From assembly GCA_018881555.1 (NCBI GenBank), contig JACAXG010000007.1:3424643-3488642 (forward strand): a stretch of 64,000 bases of DNA. The letters run 5' to 3'. Under the pieces are notes generated by a model. That model was not told the origin of the DNA and did no database searches. It saw only the letters and a program-made list of their open reading frames with translations. Origin of the DNA: Amblyornis subalaris (lineage: Eukaryota; Chordata; Aves; Passeriformes; Ptilonorhynchidae). This document shows, one piece after another, positions 35,760 through 47,400 of the stretch. Numbering within the stretch: position 1 is the first letter of the stretch; the number at the start of each line of letters is the position of its first letter. A program made the translations under genes and the position numbers.

Positions 35760-35773
35760 TTTTTTTTTTTTTT
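35760..35773. repeat. Poly(T) run, 14 T
   Basis: A simple homopolymer. No associated retrocopy was recognised. Confidence 0.95.
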
Positions 35774-38700
35774 CTCTTGAGTCTTTTACAGGGTAAAATT
35801 CAAAATTCTGAAGGCCCTCATTTGCCAACAGGTCAAATTATGTATCTAAATATTTTCTGAACTTTCTAAGGATTATAATGTGCAATTAAAAATTAGTCCA
35901 CAATTTCTTTCAATGTAACATCAAAAGAAAGCGTTTCCAACCAAACTGTTTCCTACACTTCCCTATTTTGATAAATGTACTCTAAAGAAGCATAAGATTA
36001 AATGTTTGAGTAAATGCAGGGCTTACAAGAAGCAGCTGATCAGAGAGATTGAAGTTGCTTCATTTGAACAGGGAGGTGGGCTCTGAAAACAACTGCTGAA
36101 GGAGCATGATAGTTCCTTTCATAGAGAAAACTTAAGAAATAACCAAAAATTCAAGAGAACGTTCTCAGTCTCTTCGTTCATGTGTAGTCTGTACTCCGGG
36201 AAATGTTTAAAGCAATCAGTATTTGCACATAAATGTCAATTAACATTTTCTTTTGGTAGAAGTCCCATGCAGCCACATTCCATTCAGATTCCTTGTACAG
36301 ATAGGAAGTTCCCTGTCATTCAGAGTAATGAGACCAGCTTTGCAGTGAAGTGCTGATTAAGCTTCAAAAGGTAATAACACAGCTATGACACTTTAAAGGC
36401 TGATTTTTTTCTATATGAATAATAGCATTTATGGTTGTAACAACTGTGATGAAAATTATGAAGTTAATGAATCCTTGGGATTCAGGACACATAGTGAGTA
36501 CTAATTGGGATCAAGAATAAGTTTTAACGTTGAGAAGTGAGCAGGTTTCTGGCTGAGGGATTTATGCCTTTTACTCTAGGAACCAACAGTAGTTATTAGC
36601 AGAAATTAGGTGGAAGATTATGTGATTGCTTTCTTAGATGGTATGTCTGCCTTAAAGANATTTTGCATTAAGATATATATAAATAAATCTCTATAAGATA
36701 TAGAGAGAAGATATTTTGTATTAAACTAAACAATCAAGACCTCTAAGAAAGTTACACAAGAGAAACTGGCCACTTTCTTGTTTTTATCAAGTAATTCAGA
36801 ACTAGAAGTAATGGTATGAGTCCTAAAAGCACTTAAAGGTTCAATTCCTTAAGATCTCAGTTACATAATTTGTGATTATAACCTGTTAAAACACAAACTG
36901 GGCTAATAATAAATTCTTCACTCCACATACATGCAGTTTTCCTATATTCTAAACAAGATTATGGCTGTAGCAATAAAATGCAGCAATAATTGACAGGGAA
37001 AAAAGGGGAGCTTTCTGGAGATTCATCTCATCGAGTAGCTCAGCTAACATCACCATGGAAGTACCATTTTAATTGTTGTTATTGACCAGAAAATGAGTCA
37101 ACTCCTTGGTTGACCCCACAGGGACATTTAATGGATATGAGCATAGTGGGATTTTGCAGAGGGACAGGAGCATTCTCTGCCTGTGCTGAACAAACACAGG
37201 TTTTGTTACTGGCCATTCCAGAAAGGGAACAACACAAACTTGGAACTGTATGCAAGAGACTACAAGGATTGGCTCATAATCTTTTAGCTCAACATCAAGC
37301 CTGCACATCATGTTTTTTAAGAAATAAAAGGAAATATCTAGGTTTGTTTTACACATTTCAGATATGAGAGAATCCAGAACTCTCCTAATTAAGTTTTCTC
37401 ACTGGTTAATAATTCTTACTGTTTAAAACAGACCTTATTTTTAATTTCCATTTTGTGAGCTTTAACTTTCAGTCAAGGCATAGAGCTGTATCTTAGCCTG
37501 CTATGTGGAAAAGCCCTCTGGTGAAAGATACACTCTTCCCCTGTCTGTTCTTATAAGATCCCTTAAGCTTGACTTTGATGAGCTAAATAGATTGAACCTA
37601 TTAAATCTCTTTCTGTAAGGCAGATTTTCCAGTCTTTAAATCATCCTGGTGGTTTGTCAGTTTCTCAGATTTTGCAACATGGTTTTTAATCGTGTGGAGA
37701 ATAGATTTGGATATATTATTTCAGTATATCAAATAATACCATCACTTTATTTTTGTCCAGATATCCATCTGTTAAACGCTGCTAAAGACCTTATTAACTC
37801 TTTAAGCTGGACAACCTGATTCAGTCAATCTGAAATGGACATTTACAAAGGCTTCTTTTATTTTTTATTTTTTTTCCCCAGGATAACTGCTAGAATAGGA
37901 CTATAAGTATGACCTATAACCTTTATTTTAGAAGCATGGCATTAAGGTCAGAAAAATGTTAAATATGTGGTGCTTAATGAGTACTGCAATATAATAGCAG
38001 CTCACTGCCCGACTGAAACAATAGAAATAGTATAAATAACTTCTAAAATATTTACCATAGAGCCTTTAGTTGGAAAATCTTGGCAATTGTCCGTGCTTTT
38101 CAAAAATGGGTGACACAGATGCTGAATATTACTGGCAAGAGAAATGTTATTGCTCAGGCTGTTGTTTGGATGGAACCATCATGCAGTACCTGGTGGTTGT
38201 CTACCGTGTAAATCTGCACAGACTATTTCAAGAATGATCAGGACATCTTATAGACAGAATAAAAATCTCACTCATCTCTATACCCTTTACAGAATTTGTA
38301 AATGAGCCTTTCAGCACACTTTTCTCTNTAGGATATCATCGTACACATTCAAACTCAATTGGGAGAGTTGCAAGTTCAACCTATGTTAATTACTACAGTG
38401 CAACATGACTTAGTGGTTTACTTTGTAACAGCTAGTTCAAAATCAGGCGGAGAAGAAAATATCCTTGATTCCCTAGCAAATCACTCCCAGTGTCTCTTTA
38501 TGAGGAGCTGAAGCAGATTTTTGTGAGTTCTATGAACATGACAGAGTGCATCCTCTCATATATATTCTGTTCAGAGTTTTGCCATTAAATAACTCAGAAA
38601 TACCTACTTGAAAATGTCAAATCTGATTGTATTGAGCCTTAACAACGAAGCCAAGTATGAAGAAGGAAGGTCTTAGTGTTTCTAAAGTGTAGTTATAAAT

Positions 38701-39745
38701 TTGTATTATAACACACAAGGATTTTAATGTATTTGATGTATTGTGTCTGTATTAAGAAAAACTTTGTGAAAGGTCTCTTATTTAATGGATACCTCAATTA
38801 GACTGAGTGGATTCCAGAAAACTAGATTAGGTAAAGGATGATTTAACTTTAACTTCAGTCAAACTACTACTAAAGTTGACAGCTGAATTAATGATGTCTG
38901 AGTCAATAGTGATTCTTTTAAGGTCAGATATGTCCAGAGNGACTTGATCCAGGAGGCACAAACCCAAATAGTTACAGATCAAACAAGTTATAAGCTCCAC
39001 TGGGCAGGACTCAGACATGATAGCTCAGGTTCAAGGAAGATACGTACTAATAGAAATCATGAAGGAACAGGTCAAATATTTTCTTTGAACTTGTTTTGTT
39101 TGTTTTTTTTTTTTAATAGAAGATAAATGGAAAGTGAGCATTTAAAAGTACAAAATATTTTCTGTCCAAAGTACGATCAAATGCTCAAAAGTCTGGCTCT
39201 TTGAAAATCAGCATAATTTCTCTAATTCGAAAAGGTCTTAATCAATTTTAAAGTCACATTATTTACTTTGATATGCCATAGGCACTGTACACCCACAGGT
39301 GTTCTAAAATTAAGCAAACCCCAAATTGAAGTTGCCTGTTCAACCCCAGCTTTCTCACATGGCTTATGAAATATGCATGGCTTTGCAAAGCGTGCTCCTG
39401 CCGAGCTGCACGGTGTGAAGAAGGGAACTGAGCAACTGGTCCTATTGACACATCATGAAGAAGAACAGACAGATTTCTTTCTGTTTAGAAAGTCCTAGTG
39501 TTGTCCATGTAAGCAAAATGGTGNGCTACGGTCCTAGTGTGGAATTTGCAATTCAGGAGAAATCCAGTATTGCCCTGATGGGCATGTGGGAAATAATCTG
39601 TAAAATGCTACAAAGCCTTGCAGANCACATGCCAGGCATGGACATCAGGCTTTTTCAGTGCTTGATTTTGGATAGCTTTTCGTGGGTGTATGAGAAGCTA
39701 TACTTGCCTGTTTCTGTAAAAACTAATTTATCTCTTAATTTCAAG

Positions 39746-39804
39746 GTGCTGCTGCATGACGATGGAGTGCTGATACAAGAAAAAGTGATATTTGAATCCT
39801 TTGA
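39746..39804 (+). other. Exon-like block, 19 open codons plus two bases
   Basis: TATCTCTTAATTTCAAG precedes 39746 and CCTTTGA|GTGAGTAC ends the block at 39804. It is open in phase 0 (fragment DDGVLIQEKVIFESF) and leaves two bases, GA. It forms the end of a 117-codon ATG-started frame (39455-39808) with two ambiguous bases. The leftover phase matches the single leading base of the block at 55768, which would complete a GAA codon. That match has a one-in-three chance of being accidental. Confidence 0.14.
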
Positions 39805-42201
39805 GTGAGTACAGTTGGCAGCAGGAGCTCTACCTGGAGTTATACAATGGATACAGGAGAGCAACATGCTCTGCAGCCTGCTCTAGTTCTCTGNAAATCC
39901 TCCCCCATGGACTTTTCAGATAGAAGAAGACTTGTCAACAGCAAGACCTGACGCAAATAGGTAAAAATTCTTACTAAAATTTATTCAACATCGCTTGCAC
40001 TTTCTAAAAAGGTTTGAAAGCCCAGCATTCTTTGCAAGGAGTACTTCCTGTCCTCAATAAGCAACATACATCACAGTTTTTGTGCTGAAAGGATGACAGT
40101 ATTGACATGGGAAAATAACAACAATATATATAATTTTTGAGGGATATTTTCAAAATTTCTTTTTCACTGCTGCTTAGAGTAAAAATCCAGGCAAGTCTCT
40201 TTTTCACAGCTAACTTTTTCAGTTTCTTCCAACAAAACACTTCTTTCAGGGTTACCTGTCTGTGTGACAGATGTCCTAGTTTTTCATTCAAATCTGATTT
40301 TTTGGCAGCCTTTCTATTAAGCTCTGTGAATATTCATGAAGAGATTCTGATGTACCTAGAGTTGACTTAACTGGGCAATGAATCAATTGCTGCTAAAACT
40401 TACATAAAAAGAGAACTAAAAGAGAAGAAGAAAGGAAAAAAAACCCTAACCATCTTGCCATCTTTTTACAAATGTTACATCGATTGGGAATNATTTGTGG
40501 CTGAAAGAATCTCTCATGGGAACGAGATGGGATAGGATGTTATTATTATAGGGTGTTATATAATAGGATGTTATTATTTATGTAGAAGACCGTATTTTTA
40601 AAAATCAGACATAATACTTTTGAAAGTGTGTCTGAAGATAACTGTGCTTTCAGCCCCAAAACTATTTCCAACATGAGGTTCTTCACTAAATTCTTTCTGT
40701 GGTGTGTTTACATCTTGTATATTCTTAATACTTTTAGATGTCTTCCTTGTGTGAGCCTGAAATTTCAGGCTCCATAGGACCCTGGACAAAGAGTCAGCTG
40801 TCTCAACATCTTTAAGGAAAGTTAGGATGTAGTACATCTGNCATATTCCCTTGTATTTCTGTGTTCAGGAAGAGATCCCTGTTGCCTGTATGTTAAGGAG
40901 TGCCCTAATGACTGAGCTTTTTGCTGTTGTGGTAGTTAGACACACTGATGGGATTAGATTTGGGGTTTTCAAGCTTTCAAACTCAATTCAAATTACCTTA
41001 AACTAGATGTCTTGCAAAGTTCTGATGAAGTGGCTGAGAAAGAGGATGAGCAAATTTCATTTCTTTTGCTTGTACTAATTGATAAAATTTNAAGAGTCTC
41101 AATGTTATTGCATTTTCCAGTTTGACCAAGCTGATTTTAAGACCTGAACCTCTAGAGCCCTGAGGCACATAAAAGCTATTGTCCCATCTCCTANTTAAAT
41201 CCCTTCTTTTCTGTATATCCCCAGCCCTTCTCCCCTAAACCCATTTGTGTTTTCAGACTTGATAAGAACATTTAAAGTTACTCTTTCAACTACAAGGTTG
41301 AGTCTGGCAGAATNTGAATGAGAACCAGAATCTTGATTTTTGTTTTGTTTTTGCAAATGGTTTTGCTGTTAAACATAGCTTGTTATGTGCTACATCATTC
41401 TCCCCAGTTGGTGCTCTGCCCCTGCCAATTTGCCAGTCATTGCCAAGCTAAATCTGTGCCAGGGTTAGTGGCCATACACCCCCTAATGTAGCAATTGCAT
41501 TATGAACTCTAGGCATTTTAAGAAAGAGTTCATAAGAGTTATTTTCTTTTTCCTAGATAAAAAAATACTTGTCTCAGCTCAGTGTTCACTGAGACACTGC
41601 TCTGTCTGGCTGCTTGATTTGTTTCCTATTTATAAATAGAGTTATCCCTCCGAAGANGTTCATTTATGAGAGAGATCAACTCTAACCAATAGCAGGAATT
41701 CAACAGATTGGGNAAACAAAGCTTTGGAAGGAGGCTAAAATAAATCAAATTAACTGTGTAGCTTTCATTTGGCTTTCATTATTCCAAAGTAAGACAGCAT
41801 TGTGGATTTTTTTTAAAGGAAAAGACACTGGAATCCAAATCATCCAAGCTTCCACAGTCAGACTCCCTCTTTCTGATGAATTTTCTGCATCCTTACTCCC
41901 TGACTATTGACTTGCTATTACTTCTACTTTCATTAGTTATGTTATCCCAAAATATTCATGTGAGACTAACAGTTCACATAGTGGGTGTTGTAAGAATAAA
42001 AAGATGCTCAGTAAGAATAGTCACNCTTTGAGACTGACATTCAGTATTCTCCTTTAATCCACAGATCTTTTAGAACTTGAGTTTGGGAGGGTTTTTCATC
42101 CCACGGGTGAGATTTCACCTGATGCTGTTTCTAGCAGAAGTGNCTGCATCTAATTTCTGGGTCTCATGTCCCATCTCTCTCTGATAATTCTTTTCCTTCA
42201 G
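39805..42201. other. AT-rich non-coding DNA, no gene
   Basis: Nothing was recognised apart from the 40.5 kb duplication. At 40390-40425 the minus strand shows an excellent pyrimidine tract ending TTTTAG, followed only 12 bases later by GTAAGTTT, which is too short an exon to take seriously. Confidence 0.65.
40532..40580. repeat. Imperfect tandem duplication, period about 31
   Basis: ATAGGATGTTATTATT occurs at 40532 and at 40563, with a related TAGGGTGTTATA between them. This is a simple local duplication in AT-rich DNA. Confidence 0.85.
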
Positions 42202-42265
42202 AGAAGGAGATAACGTATCTGTGTGTCTAGAGATACTGGTACATATCTGACCTTTATGTCTTCTG
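42202..42265 (+). other. Exon-like block, non-coding
   Basis: CTGATAATTCTTTTCCTTCAG precedes 42202 and CTTCTG|GTGAGTGG follows 42265, both excellent splice sites. All three frames of the 64 nt contain stops. It would fit a long non-coding RNA exon on the plus strand. I see no partner nearby. Confidence 0.17.
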
Positions 42266-43780
42266 GTGAGTGGTTAGAATTTAAATTGCTGGGCTGGTGG
42301 AATGTTTCAGCTTTTCCTCATGAGAGCTGATCTTCTGTGTTTGTGAGGCCCATTAAAAGTAGTACAAGGTCACACATCCCAAGTAGAAGAGCTAATCTAT
42401 TCTTTTTTGTTCGAGCTGTCACTCAAGCCAGCGTGATTTCTGAAGTTCTATTTATTACATAACCATACTAAATAGCATCCTGCTCAATATAATGTAGGAT
42501 ATACCCTACCCAAAAAATATATGACTCTCTTTTGTGGTGCATTCTAGAAAAAGACAAATCCACCTCCTTTGTTCAAATTTTCCAGCTATGTTTATGGGAG
42601 AACCACAGGAGATAAATATATATCAGGCACAACTTAGAACACAAATTCAGTTTCTTTACAGTAAGGTTCTCAAAATCTCTATAAAAGAATGTTCTCATTT
42701 TCATCTTAGCCTGATGTCTTTCTCTCCCATAATCCCTCCAGTCATAGTATACACCAAATATTTAAATAAAACTAGCTTCATATTCTTAGCTCCATCTGTG
42801 TGTGTGTGTATATGTATGTATACATACATGGGAAAAAAATCAGAACTCTTCAGAACTGACAATTATATCTCCTTTTGTGTAGTGTATCAGTTTGAGTAGA
42901 ATGTCAGCTTTCAATCAAAGAACTATGTAAGTCAATGTGTGTATAGTAATTTTTCTGAAGAGAATGAGAAAATGAAACATGCTCTACTGGATTGCTAAAG
43001 TTTGTGACTTGTTCCGACAGAGCCAATAGCTGACAGGGTTTCCCCTATTACAAATTAAAGCAGAAAAAATTTAGAAAATGTAAATAGGAGTCTAAGACAA
43101 AAATACTGTAGAATGAAATGCTTTAATGCTTTGCATTTGTTCCAGACTATCTGTTTTTCCCAGTGACAGATCTTCACGAGTAAAGCGACAGATATTTAAA
43201 CATTGGCAAGATTCGTCCCTTAAGTTTTAGAGAAAACCTGTGAATAACTTCCTTTTCTAAGAAACCTGGAAGGATTAGATAGTTAGATAACAAAGCTATG
43301 ATGAACAGCTGACTCCAGTTTTTTTAAGAGCATCATTAGATACTGACGTGGATCAGCAGAGCATTGCAAATATTCTTACAGAAAATAACAGGTTGTCTCA
43401 TAATTTTGGAATGTTCGTCCCTTCGCCTAACAAGTTCACAGTCTGAAATGCTGTCAAACTTCACATGGATCTCTCTTTTTTTTCTTTTCCCTAATTGGGT
43501 TACTGTAAATCTTTCAGGACTAATTACTGGTGAATCTCTACAACAAGATAAAAATGAAGTAACTTGGTAGCATACTTGAGTGAAAGAAATTCCACTATTT
43601 TCTTTTGCAAATTAAAGAGCTCAGTCCAACAACAATTATTCAATTCAACTGCTTTCATTCCATGGGATTACTTGGGGGTTTTTTAGCTCTAAGGGTTGCT
43701 GGGTCTTCTTTGCCCTGAGATCAGAGAGCACACAAACATGTATTTGTCAGTAGAGTAATTTAAATCACTAATTATTACCT
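42266..43780. other. AT-rich non-coding DNA, no gene
   Basis: The 121-codon plus frame at 42534-42899 runs through the TG/TA microsatellite and has no other support. No repeat family was recognised before the CR1 fragment. Confidence 0.65.
42797..42829. repeat. (TG)6 microsatellite joined to an 18-bp palindrome
   Basis: TG units at 42797-42808 run into TATA and then the perfect palindrome ATGTATGTATACATACAT (42812-42829). Alternating purine-pyrimidine sequence of this kind can adopt Z-DNA or cruciform structure and tends to vary in length. Confidence 0.9.
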
Positions 43781-43916
43781 GCCAGAGTTCAAGAAGCTTG
43801 TGGACAACACTCAGGCACATGGTGTGTTTCTTGGGGCTGTTCTGTGCAGGGCCAGGAACTGGACTTTGAAGATCCTTGTGGGCCCCTTCCAGCTCAGGAT
43901 ATTCTCTGCATGAATG
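43781..43916 (+). mobile_element. CR1 LINE 3'-end fragment
   Basis: The block reads through typical CR1 3' UTR landmarks in order: GAGTTCAAGAAGCTTGTGGA, CTCAGGCACATGGTGTG, TTCTTGGGGCTGTTCTGTGC, AGGGCCAGGAACTGGACTTT, GATCCTTGTGGGCCCCTTCC, AGCTCAGGATATTCT, then a degenerate terminal repeat (CTGCATGAATG for the usual ATTCTATG type). It is about 135 bases long, 5'-truncated and non-coding. Its tail type resembles that of the SINE at 15768-15909, so the CR1 subfamily that mobilised that SINE may be related to this one. Divergence is modest, so it is younger than the fragment at 10900. Confidence 0.92.
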
Positions 43917-44290
43917 CTAGCTGTATGTTGTAAATTAAGCAGGTAACTTTTTCGAAGTCTTGAGCCCTCAGTAATTTGTAAAATCAAGCTTTATATCAAT
44001 AAAAGTTACAGGGCCAGCCTCTGAAACCAGGGACATTATTTTTAGACGACATCAATTACAGAAGAACAACCTGAAATCAAGACACACCTTAACGTTTTGT
44101 CTGATAGATATTACCAACCTTATTCATGGATCACATGTGGGATTATTAAATAATGGTTGCTGGAAGCTCCAAATTTGCCTTGTGAGGGCTGAACTTGGAA
44201 GCAAAATAGATTTAGTATTTTCTGCCCATAAAGTAAGGAGCGGAAAAAAGGTTTACAAAACTTGAAAAGATTATTACATTTCTATTGCAG

Positions 44291-44437
44291 CCATTTCTAG
44301 CTATACAGAGGAAGTTTGGAAATCTTGGGCTAGCCAAAGGAGCTCTTGAGGCAGAGGTGCTGCTATTGCTCCTCATGTGGCTCAGGGACATTTGCTCACT
44401 CAGAGTGAAACACCGGCCTTTCCCAGCCTCACTGAAA
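44291..44437 (+). other. Exon-like block with 49 open codons
   Basis: ATTACATTTCTATTGCAG ends at 44290 and CACTGAAA|GTAAGAAGG follows 44437. The 147 nt are exactly 49 codons and stop-free in phase 0 (fragments GLAKGALEAEVLLLLLMWL and VKHRPFPASLK), and the block is GC-richer than its surroundings. The minus strand is open over most of the same stretch (85 codons, 44212-44469), which points to locally stop-poor DNA and lowers the weight of the open frame. Family unknown. Alternatives are a lncRNA exon, conserved non-coding DNA, or chance. Confidence 0.18.
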
Positions 44438-47400
44438 GTAAGAAGGCTGACTTTGATCTCCCAACTCACAGGAGTGAATCTCTATCCAACTTCTAATGTT
44501 GTATGTAAATAAATAGCTATATGCTTATATATGTTTAGATATATTACATTTCTTTGTAATATGAAGTGTATCAGAAATGCCAAGATAAGCATGTTTCCTT
44601 TTTTCCTCTTTCTTTGTTTTCTTGGCAGAAATAATTTGATTGTAATTTTCTGGTGTTTGGCCCTTGAAACAATTAATTTCAGTGAGTCATCCTTGACTGT
44701 TTCCTTTCTCTGGAAAAATGCCCAGTTATATGCAAAATACTTTAAAATTATGGCAGCCTTTTGAATTTCAAATTCAGATATCCCCAAAACACCAATGACT
44801 TAGGAAAAAAATTTAACTTTAGAGGCATATGTGGAAAGCAGGAGGATGTGTAACGGAATGAGCACGCTTCTTGTTCAACAAGGTTTTATTCAGGCTCCTC
44901 CTACGAAAGACCTTTAGCAGTAGTTCAAATTCAAAACTTAGAAGAGAGGACAATGGATTGATAATATAAGAACTGCCATGCACAACAGAACATTATTGAA
45001 AAATTAACCTTATTTGGGAATTTTTATTTTTTATTGTCTTATTTTGACAAGAATGATTTCTTCCAGATTTCTGGACAGCAAGTCTTTCTACCTTGCTCAG
45101 GAGTTATGAAAACTGCTTTGAAAAATTTACTTTTGTACTTACTAATTAAAATGTTAGTATATAATGAGTATTTGGTAATCAAGGTGATACTACATCATGA
45201 TGTATTATTTTAAGTTCCACTCCTTGCTNCTGTCTTAATCTCTTTCTGTCTGTATATATAGTTGAATATATTCCTTATACATTTTTTAGCAGAGAATTAA
45301 TTCCTGTTGGCCCTCATAAGTGGGAGCCCCTTTCTTTGAAAGAGTTAACAGCAGATGGCCACTTAGCCACTGAATTNTTCAGCAGTGCTGTCACTGAAGT
45401 CAAATAATGCTGGATTAGGCAATACTGTCACAATCCAACTATAATATACTGGCCCTGTAGACAGTGGTAGAATTAGAAGGAATAGATCCTTCCTTAGGAA
45501 ATACTCATCAGGTTGTATTTTTTACTCCACAGATGAAACTATCCTAATTTAGCATACTCAGGACTATGGCCAATGCATTCCATTAGAGAGAACTAGGGCA
45601 GAACTGCAGTGCCACGCAAAAATAAAACAACAACTTGATGAATTTGAAANGTCAAGGACTATCTGAGCCTGTCCTGAGATATAAAGTATAACGTTTCATA
45701 GAAACTAAATTGATTTTTTGTGTAAAGAAGATCTTCGTTGTGATGTTTGCAGTTTAAGTTACAGTTCCAGAAGAATTGATGTGATTGAAACACTAGATTC
45801 CGTCTGGGAACTGAAATGTCTGAAGTCTAGAACTATCACTGGGAGTTACACTACTCTGACAGCCTCATGGTGGAACCATGAGGGCAGAACCCAGCCTTTT
45901 CACTAACACCATAGAGCATGAAAGTTAGAAGCTCTCTAACCAACTTTTCTCCTGATATAGGAGTTTTCTTGTCCGTTTTGGTAGGGCATGTATGATCAGG
46001 CANTCTGAAAAAGGTTGCCAGACAAGATGAACCACACGTCTGATTAAGTGTAGTAATCCCTGCGTTACTACAGTTAGTTGCTATGGGAAATAATAATTCC
46101 AAGGTAACCCAATGNACTTACCACCAGGAGACAATCCAAGAACTGGAATTTCACAGTTTTCTTTAAAATGAAAGGCATGTGTTAAAAGTCATATTGATTA
46201 TTTTAATCCAGTCTCCCACAGCAATAGTGTTAAGCAGTATGACTCCTCCTTGTCTGTAGTATGCCTGGCAGGAGAGGAACAAGGGCATTGATCTGCTATT
46301 GACTAAATATACTGGAGATTACTTTGTACTAAACATTAGAATAGGAAAAGGAAGAATGCTTTAAAATAACATTTGCTACTGTGTTTCTTGATATTACCAT
46401 AGAAACTAAGAGTTTGGTCTGAATGCTTTGCTTTCGTATTTGTATTTTCACACAGAAAAGGGACGTTATGTACTGGTCTTAAATAAGAAAACTGACCATT
46501 GATGTTGTAGAGTCCCATTAACCAGAGCACGTTCACAAAAAGATAGGCGTCAAACAAAGTACACAGCAATTTGAAATTAAAGAAAGCTATGATTCAATAC
46601 ACCATAAAAATGGTTTATTTAAATCTGTGTTTTAAAAAATGATGATATTACAGAGCCTTTAGAAGTGTAACTAAAGAAAANGATGTCTAGATAGCTCAGT
46701 GGCTTTGAGTAGAATGTTGAAGCACACATCTATTTATGTCCTTTCCAAAACAGCTTGGGGTGGTAGCAAAAGAAAACTGTTTTAGGATTGTGATTTGACT
46801 GCACTAGTAAAATGCATTTGTGATGTTCAGAGAGCTGTTTAAGTGTTATGAAAGGTATTCCTAATGGCAATGAACTGGCTGCTTTAGTAGTGNTGACAGG
46901 AAGGTGCCGTGAGGATAAAATATATGACTAAGAGACCTCTCTCTGGTGGACCAATCTGAAGGTGTGTGTGTGCTATGGTTGCTATATTATATCTCCAGCA
47001 TCACAGGAAAGCCAACTGTCAACTAATCNAAATATGTTTCATATTNCAAACNCTATTAAACACATAAAACACAACCTGCCTACAATTATGATTCAGGTAG
47101 TCACACTGGCTTTAGGAATTAATACTGGTGGTAAAACTGACAGTAGACTTAAATGGTAACAATTCCTGTAATTTAAATGAGGATAGTATTTTCCCCAATC
47201 CTAGGCAGGTCCGTAGAACTAGAGGGGGAGAGGACCAAGGCCTTTAGTGGCGTTTCACTCCTTGTGAGAACAGTGTGATACAAAATGCTCGTGCAGGCTT
47301 GCTTGTGCCTTGGCAACTTGACTCCAGCAGGAGTGTGACACAGCAGTGGGTCTTAGGAGGCAAAAGATGGGTAAACCCAANGTAGAATGGAGAAGGAAGT

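Larger units (their letters stand above)
34551..39745. other. AT-rich non-coding DNA, no gene
   Basis: Around 34.9-35.6 kb several frames of 60-86 codons crowd both strands in slightly GC-richer sequence, without splice or family support. A 12-T run lies at 39103-39114. No transposon was recognised. Confidence 0.65.

Noticed and set aside
40390..40425. Very strong minus-strand acceptor followed 12 bases later by GTAAGTTT
   Set aside because: The implied exon of 12 nt is implausible without other evidence.
42534..42899. 121-codon plus frame
   Set aside because: It runs through a TG/TA microsatellite and has no supporting signal.
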